Below, in pieces: positions 1-5,385 of a stretch of DNA of 5,385 nucleotides. Source of the stretch: Roseiflexaceae bacterium (lineage in GTDB: Bacteria; Chloroflexota; Chloroflexia; Chloroflexales; Roseiflexaceae). The DNA is taken from NCBI GenBank assembly GCA_947462525.1, contig CANHPK010000144.1:1-5385 (forward strand), given 5' to 3'. How positions within the stretch are numbered: the first letter of the stretch is position 1; the number at the start of each line of letters is the position of its first letter. Under the pieces are notes generated by a model that saw only the letters and a list, made by a program, of their open reading frames with translations, was not told the DNA's origin and ran no database searches. A program made the translations under genes and the position numbers.

Positions 1-780
1 ATGACGATTCCTTTTCTGTGTACATTTGATATGTTAAGCCCTGGCGGGGGCAAAGAGAGCCCGCGCGATTGGGATCATTCAGGGATTGGGCTAGACCGAT
101 ACGCATCGATGGTCTTGCGGTATGGATGTATTCCGACGATTTTTGTGACCGGTGAGGTTGCCCGGGCCCATGCACCGCTGATCGAAGAGTTGCAGGATCG
201 CGGTGCGGAAATTGGCCTTCTCGTTGCACCACACCAGAGTTCGAACAGCCAAAAAACTGGACACATGGGCGTATTGTCACAACAGCAGCAGGCCGATGCG
301 GTTGCAGTCGCGTTGCAACGGTTTCAACACGCCCTCGGTTTTCGTCCTACCGTTGTCCGGACTGGGCTGTACTCTGGTAATCCTGCAACGTATGCGGTTC
401 TTGCACAGGCACACTTCACGCACGTCGCATTGCGCATGCCAGGTGCAGCACTCCCCGTTATCGGGACGGTGTGGGAACAGGACCCGTCGATCCGGATGCA
501 GGGCGGTCTCGTTGATGTCCCGGTCACCACCGAGCCAGAGGAGAAGCTGTTTAACCGCTTTCCGTTGTATTTTGCTGCCGAGATAAGCAACGCCGAAACA
601 CATCAACGCCTCTTGCAGCGCGGCAAAATGCATGGAATTGTCTGCCTCACCGGTGCGACGAATGCTGATTATTGGGATGCGACGGGTACGAGTCTCACAG
701 CACTCGAAAACATCCTCATCGCGGTGACAAATGACCCTGAACTGATGCCGCTACGTGTTTCTGCGGTCAAGGGACCCTAA
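1..780 (+). CDS. NodB-fold polysaccharide deacetylase family protein, probably with altered metal site
   Basis: The 259-residue product has the layout of the NodB/polysaccharide deacetylase (carbohydrate esterase 4-like) fold. The first strand carries TFD at residues 8-10. The segment PTIFVTGEVA (45-54) matches the family's ATFFVTGEVA, and GAEIGLLVAPH (68-78) matches GHEIGLHxHPH. The stretch FRPTVVRTGLYSGN (114-127) matches the arginine-containing motif followed by a second repeat unit of the barrel. Active members remove acetyl groups from N-acetylated sugars using a metal held by one Asp and two His. Here D10, H78 and R120 are present, but the second Asp of motif 1 is Met11 and the first His of motif 2 is Leu74. 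Catalysis by the usual mechanism is therefore doubtful, and a binding or pseudoenzyme role is possible. There is no signal peptide, so the protein is probably cytoplasmic. The ATG is the first base of the window, so no ribosome site can be checked, but the N-terminus fits the family start. The 3' end overlaps the convergent carotenoid gene by 30 bp. Confidence 0.8.
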   Translation: MTIPFLCTFDMLSPGGGKESPRDWDHSGIGLDRYASMVLRYGCIPTIFVTGEVARAHAPLIEELQDRGAEIGLLVAPHQSSNSQKTGHMGVLSQQQQADAVAVALQRFQHALGFRPTVVRTGLYSGNPATYAVLAQAHFTHVALRMPGAALPVIGTVWEQDPSIRMQGGLVDVPVTTEPEEKLFNRFPLYFAAEISNAETHQRLLQRGKMHGIVCLTGATNADYWDATGTSLTALENILIAVTNDPELMPLRVSAVKGP

Positions 781-1554
781 TTGCCACACCCATGCAATGA
801 CGGCCAGCATGCCACACGACAGCACCGCCGCGAACAGATGCCCGGCGACACCATTCATCACCAGGAACATGACACACGAACCGCCTATAGCAAGCAACGG
901 CAACCGACTCGCACCGTGTGCTCTGGCTTTTCGCAGCGGCGTGTCTACCACAAGCGAAAACACAAATCCGACGACAAACCATGCGACGAAATTTTGTACA
1001 GGTACGCCGTAATAAAAACCATCGGCATACCACACCCAGTACTCATGAATGATCACTGCAACCGGCTCTATCTGAAAATCAAAAATCGTAATCGCCGTAC
1101 CCGTAAGAATTGCGCGTTGCAATCGCGTAAGTTGAAGCGGCAATGAATCGACAATCATCCAAGAACCATACGTCGCCATGATCCAGGCAAATAAAATTGC
1201 GACCGGGACAATACCAGCCAGGCGATACCCCAGCACGTCGGTGTAATCGTATGGACCAAACAGCACATCCGTCGTTGCACCGAGATACTCGACCAGACAC
1301 GAACCGACCAACACGATGAGACTGGGCCCTACTGATGCACGACCGATGGCATGCCACAACCAGGCAAGCAATGCAAGGCCTTGAACGGTCATCAAGAGGC
1401 CGCCAAACCACCGTGTCTCAGGAGTAACCAAGCCAAAAGCAACGCTGATGAGTGAACCAGGGAACACCATCACATACAGCAGAAAAATCAACCGCGCCAC
1501 CCGCTCAGGATGATTCCACACCCGTCTGTACCACAGATTATGTAGACTGGCCAT
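751..1554 (-). CDS. cruF: CruF-like carotenoid 1',2'-hydratase (DUF422 carotenoid biosynthesis protein)
   Basis: This 267-residue integral membrane protein belongs to the DUF422/CruF family. Characterised members add water to the 1',2' double bond of an acyclic carotenoid end. Examples are gamma-carotene hydratase in cyanobacteria and Deinococcus, and bisanhydrobacterioruberin hydratase in haloarchaea. The sequence shows about seven or eight hydrophobic spans (near 20-42, 50-70, 76-98, 112-133, 145-170, 185-203 and 217-260). Family signatures are EYLGATTDVLFGPYDYTD (89-106), DFQIEPVA (159-166) and YYGVPVQNFVAWF (181-193); conserved acidic residues in them (E89, D96, D159, E163) are likely catalytic candidates. 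Length is usual for the family. The ATG at 1554 is set by a strong AGGAGG just upstream. The gene starts inside the 3' end of hyuB (17-bp overlap), so the two are surely co-transcribed. The exact substrate cannot be told from sequence, and no other carotenoid gene is in the window. I see no terminator after its stop. Confidence 0.85.
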   Translation of the reverse strand: MASLHNLWYRRVWNHPERVARLIFLLYVMVFPGSLISVAFGLVTPETRWFGGLLMTVQGLALLAWLWHAIGRASVGPSLIVLVGSCLVEYLGATTDVLFGPYDYTDVLGYRLAGIVPVAILFAWIMATYGSWMIVDSLPLQLTRLQRAILTGTAITIFDFQIEPVAVIIHEYWVWYADGFYYGVPVQNFVAWFVVGFVFSLVVDTPLRKARAHGASRLPLLAIGGSCVMFLVMNGVAGHLFAAVLSCGMLAVIAWVWQLGSLDRRNT

Positions 1555-3094
1555 GCCCGCCTCCTCCTGGTGTCTGAATCGTCAATATATCACCGGTCTG
1601 CACATCAAATGACCCTTTCCCCGCGAGGCGTAGCACGGTACCCGCGTGATCGAGCGTGTTTTCGCCTACCGCGCCTGGGTCACCGCCAACACTACCGGCA
1701 GGATGGATTCTGCGTCGTTCGGTCAATACCGTTACTGTTGCAGGGCGAAGAAAAACGATTCTTTTGGTCAAGCCCGCTCCACCGGAATGTGCACCACGCC
1801 CGCCGGAATTGCGACGGATGGAAAGCTCTTGGACCCGCACGGGATACTGACGTTCGAAGGCCTCGACCGGTGAATTGCGCGTATTGGTCATGTGCGTCTG
1901 CACCGCATGCAACCCCGCAGCGTCCGGACGCGCACCCATGCCGCCACCGAGTGTTTCGTAGTAGGCGAATGGTGAGCCATCTGCACGGACACCGCCCATG
2001 GTCCAATTGTTCATTGTGCCGGCGGACTGCGCGGGTATACGGTCTGGTACGACGGTGCTCAATGCACGCAGCACCACGTCGACGACCCGTTGCGATGTTT
2101 CGACGTTGCCGCCAGCCACTGCAGCGGGGGGCAGCGGATGCAGTATGGAACCAACCGGGATGACAAACGTTATGGGTTCGGAGGTACCAGCGGTCATGGG
2201 GACATCATCAGGTGCGATAAGGCGCAATGCGTAGAGGACCGCAGACTCCGTCACAGCCCGTGGTGCATTCAGCGGGCCAGCACATTGCGGTGCTGTGCCG
2301 GTAAAGTCAACCACAATCTGCTCCGCACTGATGGTGAGTGCCACATGGAGTGCGAGATGATCTGCCGAAATACCGTCATCGTCGAGATAATCTACTGCAA
2401 CATAGCGACCAGCAGGGATGCTCGATAAAACGAGCTCCATCCGCCTGCGACTATATGCAATTAATGCGTTGGTCTGGGTACGAAAGCGCTCAATGCCGAT
2501 ACGTCCGATAAGCGCCAAGAGTCGTTCGTCTGCAATTCCATGGCAAGCACATTGCGCTGCAAGGTCACCACGACGTTCGTCTTGGGTGCGGGAGTTTCGC
2601 ACAATGAGCGAAAAGACCGCTTCATTGCGTTGGCCGCGCTCTACTAATCGGATCGGTGGGATGATAATCCCTTCTTGGAAGACCGACCGACTCAACGGCA
2701 TAGAGCCCGGAGTCATCCCACCCACATCTGCGTGGTGCGCACGGGTCGCAGAATACGCCACAAGAACGCCTTCCCAATAAATGGGAGCCACGGTCGTGAA
2801 ATCGGGCAAATGCGTGCCGCCTGCAAACGGGTCATTCAGAATGATGACATCGCCTTCGTTGAGCGGTGCACAATGGGCAATTGCTGCTTCGACAGATCGC
2901 GGCATCGCACCGAGGTGGACCGGTATGTGGGCAGCCTGTGCAATCATTCGACCGGTTGCATCAAACAGCGCACAAGAATAATCTCGCCGCTCCTGAATAT
3001 TCGAAGAGAGCGCACTCCGTTCGAGGGCAGCACCCATTTCTTCTGCAATAGCGGTGCACCGATGGCGAAAAACTTCAAGTTCACTTGCGTGCAT
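1538..3094 (-). CDS. hyuB: Hydantoinase B / 5-oxoprolinase family subunit (HyuB-like)
   Basis: The 518-residue product is a full-length member of the hydantoinase B/oxoprolinase family. Relatives are the HyuB subunit of ATP-dependent N-methylhydantoinase, the C-terminal half of 5-oxoprolinase, and subunits of acetone and acetophenone carboxylases. Motifs in order: NDPFAGGTHLPD (87-98), RAHHADVGG (118-126), DFTGTAPQ (263-270), GGNVETSQRVVDVV (328-341), TNTRNSPVE (403-411), RRNSGGRGAHSGG (427-439) and the terminal TPGGGGHG (508-515). H95, D98 and H120 have the spacing I recall for the Mn site of the acetone carboxylase large subunit, so the metal site looks intact. These enzymes normally need a HyuA-type ATP-binding subunit to phosphorylate the substrate, and none is encoded here. 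The substrate therefore cannot be named. The ATG at 3094 has AGGG five bases upstream, and the N-terminus matches the family. The gene heads an operon with the cruF-like gene and is divergent from the GNAT gene. Confidence 0.9.
   Translation of the reverse strand: MHASELEVFRHRCTAIAEEMGAALERSALSSNIQERRDYSCALFDATGRMIAQAAHIPVHLGAMPRSVEAAIAHCAPLNEGDVIILNDPFAGGTHLPDFTTVAPIYWEGVLVAYSATRAHHADVGGMTPGSMPLSRSVFQEGIIIPPIRLVERGQRNEAVFSLIVRNSRTQDERRGDLAAQCACHGIADERLLALIGRIGIERFRTQTNALIAYSRRRMELVLSSIPAGRYVAVDYLDDDGISADHLALHVALTISAEQIVVDFTGTAPQCAGPLNAPRAVTESAVLYALRLIAPDDVPMTAGTSEPITFVIPVGSILHPLPPAAVAGGNVETSQRVVDVVLRALSTVVPDRIPAQSAGTMNNWTMGGVRADGSPFAYYETLGGGMGARPDAAGLHAVQTHMTNTRNSPVEAFERQYPVRVQELSIRRNSGGRGAHSGGAGLTKRIVFLRPATVTVLTERRRIHPAGSVGGDPGAVGENTLDHAGTVLRLAGKGSFDVQTGDILTIQTPGGGGHGQST
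1560..1568 (-). promoter_or_regulatory. Strong Shine-Dalgarno of cruF embedded in the hyuB 3' end
   Basis: On the minus strand the bases read AGGAGGAGG, followed by CGGGC and the cruF ATG (1554-1552). Spacing is 5 nt from the second AGGAGG register or 8 nt from the first. These bases are at the same time codons for the glycine-rich end of HyuB (TPGGGGHG). The site decides the cruF start and points to translational coupling with hyuB. Confidence 0.8.
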
Positions 3095-3122
3095 GTCATC
3101 CCTATGCAGAAGCAGAATACTC

Positions 3123-3135
3123 TGTTATGATTATA
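3123..3135 (-). promoter_or_regulatory. Putative hyuB-cruF promoter (-10 box)
   Basis: The minus strand carries a perfect TATAAT at 3135-3130. A start site would fall near the A at 3123, giving a leader of about 29 nt that holds AGGG (3103-3100) before the hyuB ATG at 3094. At 17-bp spacing the -35 position reads CACATA (3158-3153), a poor match to TTGACA, so the promoter may need an activator or another sigma factor. The position is right, but only the -10 is convincing. Confidence 0.45.
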
Positions 3136-3165
3136 GAAGATTCGTGAGTGGCTATGTGTATGAGC

Positions 3166-3181
3166 CCAACAGTGATGTTGG
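3166..3181. promoter_or_regulatory. 16-bp inverted repeat in the divergent intergenic region, candidate operator
   Basis: CCAACA (3166-3171) and TGTTGG (3176-3181) are perfect reverse complements around a 4-base spacer GTGA. The site lies between the divergent hyuB and GNAT genes, centred about 50 bp upstream of the predicted hyuB start. That is a usual place for a dimeric activator, and the hyuB -35 is poor. It has no T-run, so it is not a terminator. A chance occurrence of a 6-bp dyad is possible. Confidence 0.35.
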
Positions 3182-3209
3182 TTCCCGCACGTGACGGTAA
3201 TGGTATCCG

Positions 3210-3239
3210 TTGTCGGCGGACGGGAGCGGCCTGCATAGT
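3210..3239 (+). promoter_or_regulatory. Weak candidate promoter for the GNAT gene
   Basis: TTGTCG (3210-3215) and CATAGT (3234-3239), 18 bp apart, each match four of six consensus bases. Transcription would begin near 3246, just ahead of the ribosome site at 3251. An alternative pair is TTGGTT (3178-3183) with TGGTAT (3201-3206), which would overlap the inverted repeat. Neither is strong. Confidence 0.2.
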
Positions 3240-3250
3240 CAACTCTAGTG

Positions 3251-3255
3251 AAAGG
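3251..3255 (+). promoter_or_regulatory. Ribosome binding site deciding the GNAT start
   Basis: AAAGG is followed by a 7-nt spacer and the ATG at 3263. This favours the ATG over the in-frame GTG at 3248, which would place the AAAGG inside the coding sequence and has no ribosome site of its own. Confidence 0.55.
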
Positions 3256-3262
3256 CTCGTGT

Positions 3263-4255
3263 ATGAGTACCACGACCACGCCACCTCTGCAGATTGTGCA
3301 AGGGGCGATAGCAGCGCAGGCACATGCCCGTATGGTTGCTGCTGTTCCTGCAACGTTCCGTTGCGACTATGAATACCCCACCCCCTTCGAAATTCTCCAT
3401 TTTGATACTGACCTGCGTGACGCAGGTGTTCCCATACGAAGGTGGATTCTTGGCGATGCCATAGATCCGCTGGCTACGGCATTCTGTTTCCGTGCAACGT
3501 GGAACACACCCCGCCATACGTTTTGGGGTCATGTGCGCGTCCGGCCGGATGTTATGGGTCATGGGCACGGTCAAATTCTCGTACGCGCAATTGAGCATTG
3601 GGCTGCCACAGCAGGTGCACAGGCCGTACGTTTGATGGCACACCCCGAACCACGCCACCAGATCTTTTTGGAACAAGCCGGCTACCGGCACATCGGTACA
3701 GAGCAAATATATCGTGTTGCGTTGGATAGTATCACCGTTCCGCAACGCCCCGCACCTACCGACATCTATATCATGACACTCGCTGAGTACATGCAACGCG
3801 AACCAGATGCCATCGAGCATGCCTGTATGCTCCACGCGGCGATTTCGCTTGATGTTCCCATGCCTGATGAACCGGTCGTTACCCTGAGTAAATTCCGACG
3901 CCTTCTCGGCGAGGAAGTCGATCCGAACTGCTTTCTCATTGCATTGAGCGGCGACATGCTCGTCGGTGAATCAATTTTGATGGAGTCAGACACCGAAGCT
4001 GGCGTAATGTGGCAACATGCTACCGGCGTATTACCGGCATTTCGTGGGCTCGGAATCGCCACATCACTCAAACGTGCCGCTCTTCAGTTGGCACAGTCCC
4101 GCGATACGCGCATCCTCAAAACCTGGATGGAAACGAGTAATGCGGCTATTGTGCGGATCAACAACGAATTCGGCTTCCAGGTCGTTGACGCTGATGGTGC
4201 TACCATTCACATTTACGAGCACCTGCTCAAACATGGCGTGGGGACTCGCTACTAA
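3263..4255 (+). CDS. Tandem-domain GNAT family N-acetyltransferase
   Basis: The 330-residue protein consists of two GNAT (Gcn5-related N-acetyltransferase) domains, roughly 15-155 and 165-325. These domains transfer an acyl group from acyl-CoA to an amine. The C-terminal domain has a clear acyl-CoA motif A, TGVLPAFRGLGIATSLKRAAL (254-274, with R261, G262, G264 and A266), followed by TWMETSNAAIVRINNEFGF (287-305), the usual closing helix and strand. The N-terminal domain has a comparable strand-loop-helix at 91-106 (MGHGHG at 98-103), but Met98 stands where the loop normally starts with Arg or Gln. It ends with FLEQAGYRHIGTE (135-147), typical of GNAT. It may be weakened or structural, as in other two-domain members such as mycothiol synthase-like proteins. 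The substrate is unknown. I start it at ATG 3263 because of AAAGG upstream; GTG 3248 would add five residues. The gene stands alone on this strand and ends at a strong terminator. Confidence 0.85.
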   Translation: MSTTTTPPLQIVQGAIAAQAHARMVAAVPATFRCDYEYPTPFEILHFDTDLRDAGVPIRRWILGDAIDPLATAFCFRATWNTPRHTFWGHVRVRPDVMGHGHGQILVRAIEHWAATAGAQAVRLMAHPEPRHQIFLEQAGYRHIGTEQIYRVALDSITVPQRPAPTDIYIMTLAEYMQREPDAIEHACMLHAAISLDVPMPDEPVVTLSKFRRLLGEEVDPNCFLIALSGDMLVGESILMESDTEAGVMWQHATGVLPAFRGLGIATSLKRAALQLAQSRDTRILKTWMETSNAAIVRINNEFGFQVVDADGATIHIYEHLLKHGVGTRY

Positions 4256-4868
4256 ACGGGTCAAATAACCAGCGCGATGACACCGATCCCGGTGTTGTCG
4301 CGCTTTTTGGTGTTCCCCGAGGCGGTGGTACGAAGACCAACCGCACGAGTTTGGTCCCACCACTGACCAACCAATCCGCGATGGAATGGACAGCGGCACC
4401 GCTCACAAAGCCCGCTGCAATCGTCACGCATTCATATGGTTGCGCAATGACAAACGCAAGCACCAGGCGCGTGACCGACTGCTGCAGGTTCGGTACCACA
4501 AGGCCGAAATACGCTGCAATCGACTCGACGACAAACAGCACCAACAAACACATCCAAAAGAAATATCCCAGTCGCAGGAGTGGTGGTAGGACGAGCCCAT
4601 GACTCCAAAAATGGCGGTGCGGGATGACCATCTGATACGGTACCCACAACACATAGAATATCCCCCATCGCTTATGGATATGCGTATCCATATCGAGATC
4701 GGGTGAAAACAAAATCCCCGACACATTATGGGAAACAAAAACCAACGCTGCAATAACGGTCGCCCACCCACTGACCTCGGGAATGCCCGACAGGATCGAA
4801 TAGGTGACGGGGGTAATGATGACGCTGCTCGCCACAGTCAAAAAATCATGAACCGCACGATTGGGCAT
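4227..4868 (-). CDS. DUF2227 family membrane-associated metal-binding protein
   Basis: The 213-residue product matches the DUF2227 family of predicted metal-binding membrane proteins of unknown function. Motifs are RAVHD near the start (4-8), FSPDLD (54-59), HKRWG (65-69), PHRHFWSHG (83-91) and HSIAD (161-165). The conserved His and Asp residues resemble those of the YdjM/PlsC-associated metal-dependent hydrolase group, which suggests a metal-bound hydrolase site at the membrane, but no reaction is known. Hydrophobic spans lie near 10-28, 36-53, 93-122 and 132-160. The domain seems to end near residue 178; the last 35 residues (PPPRGTPKSATT onwards) are polar, proline- and serine-rich and look unlike the domain. 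This tail is encoded opposite the GNAT terminator and overlaps the GNAT 3' end by 29 bp. The ATG at 4868 has AGAGG five bases upstream and the N-terminus fits the family start. It is the second gene of an operon with the TetR regulator. Confidence 0.8.
   Translation of the reverse strand: MPNRAVHDFLTVASSVIITPVTYSILSGIPEVSGWATVIAALVFVSHNVSGILFSPDLDMDTHIHKRWGIFYVLWVPYQMVIPHRHFWSHGLVLPPLLRLGYFFWMCLLVLFVVESIAAYFGLVVPNLQQSVTRLVLAFVIAQPYECVTIAAGFVSGAAVHSIADWLVSGGTKLVRLVFVPPPRGTPKSATTPGSVSSRWLFDPFSSESPRHV
4271..4308 (+). terminator. Rho-independent terminator of the GNAT gene
   Basis: A hairpin with 15 continuous pairs (arms 4271-4285 and 4290-4304, two of them G-U, loop ATCC) runs straight into T5 at 4304-4308. 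It begins 15 bp after the GNAT stop codon, the expected place. It lies wholly within the coding sequence of the convergent DUF2227 gene, where it encodes about residues 187-200. In the minus direction the stem is followed by only a poor T-run, so termination should act mainly on the plus strand. Confidence 0.85.
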
Positions 4869-4873
4869 CTCGA

Positions 4874-4878
4874 CCTCT
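4874..4878 (-). promoter_or_regulatory. DUF2227 ribosome binding site overlapping the TetR stop codon
   Basis: AGAGG on the minus strand, spaced 5 nt from the ATG at 4868, overlaps the TAG stop (4879-4877) of the upstream regulator gene. Ribosomes ending the regulator would be placed to start the next gene. Confidence 0.6.
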
Positions 4879-5385
4879 AACCTTCGCTGGTGCGTGCACG
4901 CAACCCGCCATCCAATACGGAAATGAGTTGATCAAAAAACAGGACAATTTGGCTTGCAGATTCGCGAACAGCATCTTCTGCGCCAGTATCGTCTACTCCA
5001 ACACTGCGGTGGATGTAGGGAATCATACGTTCAAGCAACGACTCGAGGATGAATACCACAACATTCTTGTCGATGTCCGGACGCAGTGATTTGGATTCGA
5101 CAGCAATCGAGACAATCTCTTCCACGAATGTTCGCTGTATGTGGGTTGCGAGTGCATGTACCGTTGCTGCCGCGGGACCAGTGTCTGTCTGACTCCGCTG
5201 GATGAGTGCTGTTTCGACGGGGAAATCGAGTGCAACACTGACTGATTCTGCAAAATAACGGCGTAACAATGCAAAGATATCTGCATCCCGATACAACGTG
5301 AGGGGTATGCGGGTCCGGAGTGCGTACATTATCCGTTCATGTGCGAGTCGTACCACCATTACATACAAATCTTCTTTGTCCGTAA
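4877..5385 (-). CDS. TetR/AcrR-family transcriptional regulator, C-terminal part (5' end outside window)
   Basis: The frame stays open to the window edge, so the gene continues beyond 5385. A TTG at 5368 and an ATG at 5359 exist in frame, but the codons just before them read TDKEDLYVMVVRLAHERI. This matches the end of the TetR DNA-binding domain, where a (Y)xxFxxKEDLY motif links the helix-turn-helix to the first ligand-domain helix. Roughly 40-50 residues, including the helix-turn-helix, are therefore missing. The visible part (about 169 residues) is mainly alpha-helical, as expected for the variable ligand-binding and dimerisation domain (for example ALLRRYFAESVSVAL, VFILESLLERMIPYI and QIVLFFDQLISVL). 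The ligand cannot be inferred. Such regulators usually repress their own operon, here including the DUF2227 gene that follows after 8 bp. The likely operator lies upstream, out of view. Confidence 0.8.
   Translation of the reverse strand, partial: TDKEDLYVMVVRLAHERIMYALRTRIPLTLYRDADIFALLRRYFAESVSVALDFPVETALIQRSQTDTGPAAATVHALATHIQRTFVEEIVSIAVESKSLRPDIDKNVVVFILESLLERMIPYIHRSVGVDDTGAEDAVRESASQIVLFFDQLISVLDGGLRARTSEG

Noticed and set aside
1570..2163. 197-codon open frame on the plus strand inside hyuB
   Set aside because: It is fully antisense to strongly conserved HyuB motifs, and its translation is rich in Arg, Cys, His and Pro with no recognisable domain, as expected of a frame shadow.
2675..3130. 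Plus-strand open frame of 151 codons across the hyuB 5' end
   Set aside because: It is antisense to the conserved N-terminus of HyuB and runs through the predicted hyuB promoter, with no domain and no convincing ribosome site.
3188..3193. CACGTG palindrome in the divergent intergenic region
   Set aside because: A six-base palindrome is expected by chance, and nothing around it extends the symmetry.
3248..3250. GTG as the start of the GNAT gene
   Set aside because: It has no ribosome site upstream, whereas AAAGG at 3251-3255 is well spaced for the ATG at 3263.
3245..3835. 196-codon open frame on the minus strand opposite the GNAT gene
   Set aside because: It lies antisense to the N-terminal GNAT domain and has a Cys-rich composition and no family resemblance, so it is a shadow.
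5359..5368. TTG (5368) or ATG (5359) as the true start of the TetR-like gene
   Set aside because: The frame is open to the window edge, and the upstream codons read TDKED, matching the end of a TetR DNA-binding domain. The real start is therefore outside the window.

Overview
This window is a compact stretch of bacterial chromosome holding six protein genes and almost no free space. The longest non-coding gap is 168 bp. There is no RNA gene, CRISPR array, insertion sequence or phage gene that I can support. Base composition is moderate (slightly above half G+C by eye). A CruF-type carotenoid hydratase, a DUF2227 membrane protein of a kind familiar from Cyanobacteria and Chloroflexota, a tandem-GNAT protein and a divergent NodB-like protein occur together here. 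That mix best fits a pigmented, possibly filamentous Chloroflexota bacterium. This is inference from family distribution; a cyanobacterial or Deinococcus-like source is not excluded.

Layout. (1) 1-780 (+): a NodB-fold polysaccharide deacetylase homologue with an altered metal site. (2) 751-3094 (-): a two-gene operon, hyuB (hydantoinase B/oxoprolinase family) followed by a cruF-like carotenoid hydratase. The two genes overlap by 17 bp, and the cruF Shine-Dalgarno lies inside the last glycine codons of hyuB. (3) 3095-3262: a divergent intergenic region with a perfect TATAAT for hyuB and a 16-bp inverted repeat. (4) 3263-4255 (+): a two-domain GNAT acetyltransferase followed by a strong intrinsic terminator. 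(5) 4227-5385 (-): a second two-gene unit, a TetR-family regulator (5' end outside the window) followed after 8 bp by the DUF2227 membrane protein.

Both convergent gene pairs overlap tail to tail by about 30 bp (751-780 and 4227-4255). The GNAT terminator lies inside the coding sequence of the DUF2227 gene. No single pathway joins all six genes. The hyuB-cruF pair would be made from one message, but a metabolic link between an ATP-dependent hydrolase/carboxylase subunit and carotenoid hydration is not obvious, and no hyuA partner is visible. The TetR regulator probably controls its own operon with the DUF2227 gene. I see no clear evidence of a wholly new multi-gene system. The most unusual points are the orphan hyuB coupled to cruF, the degenerate NodB site and the coding-embedded terminator.
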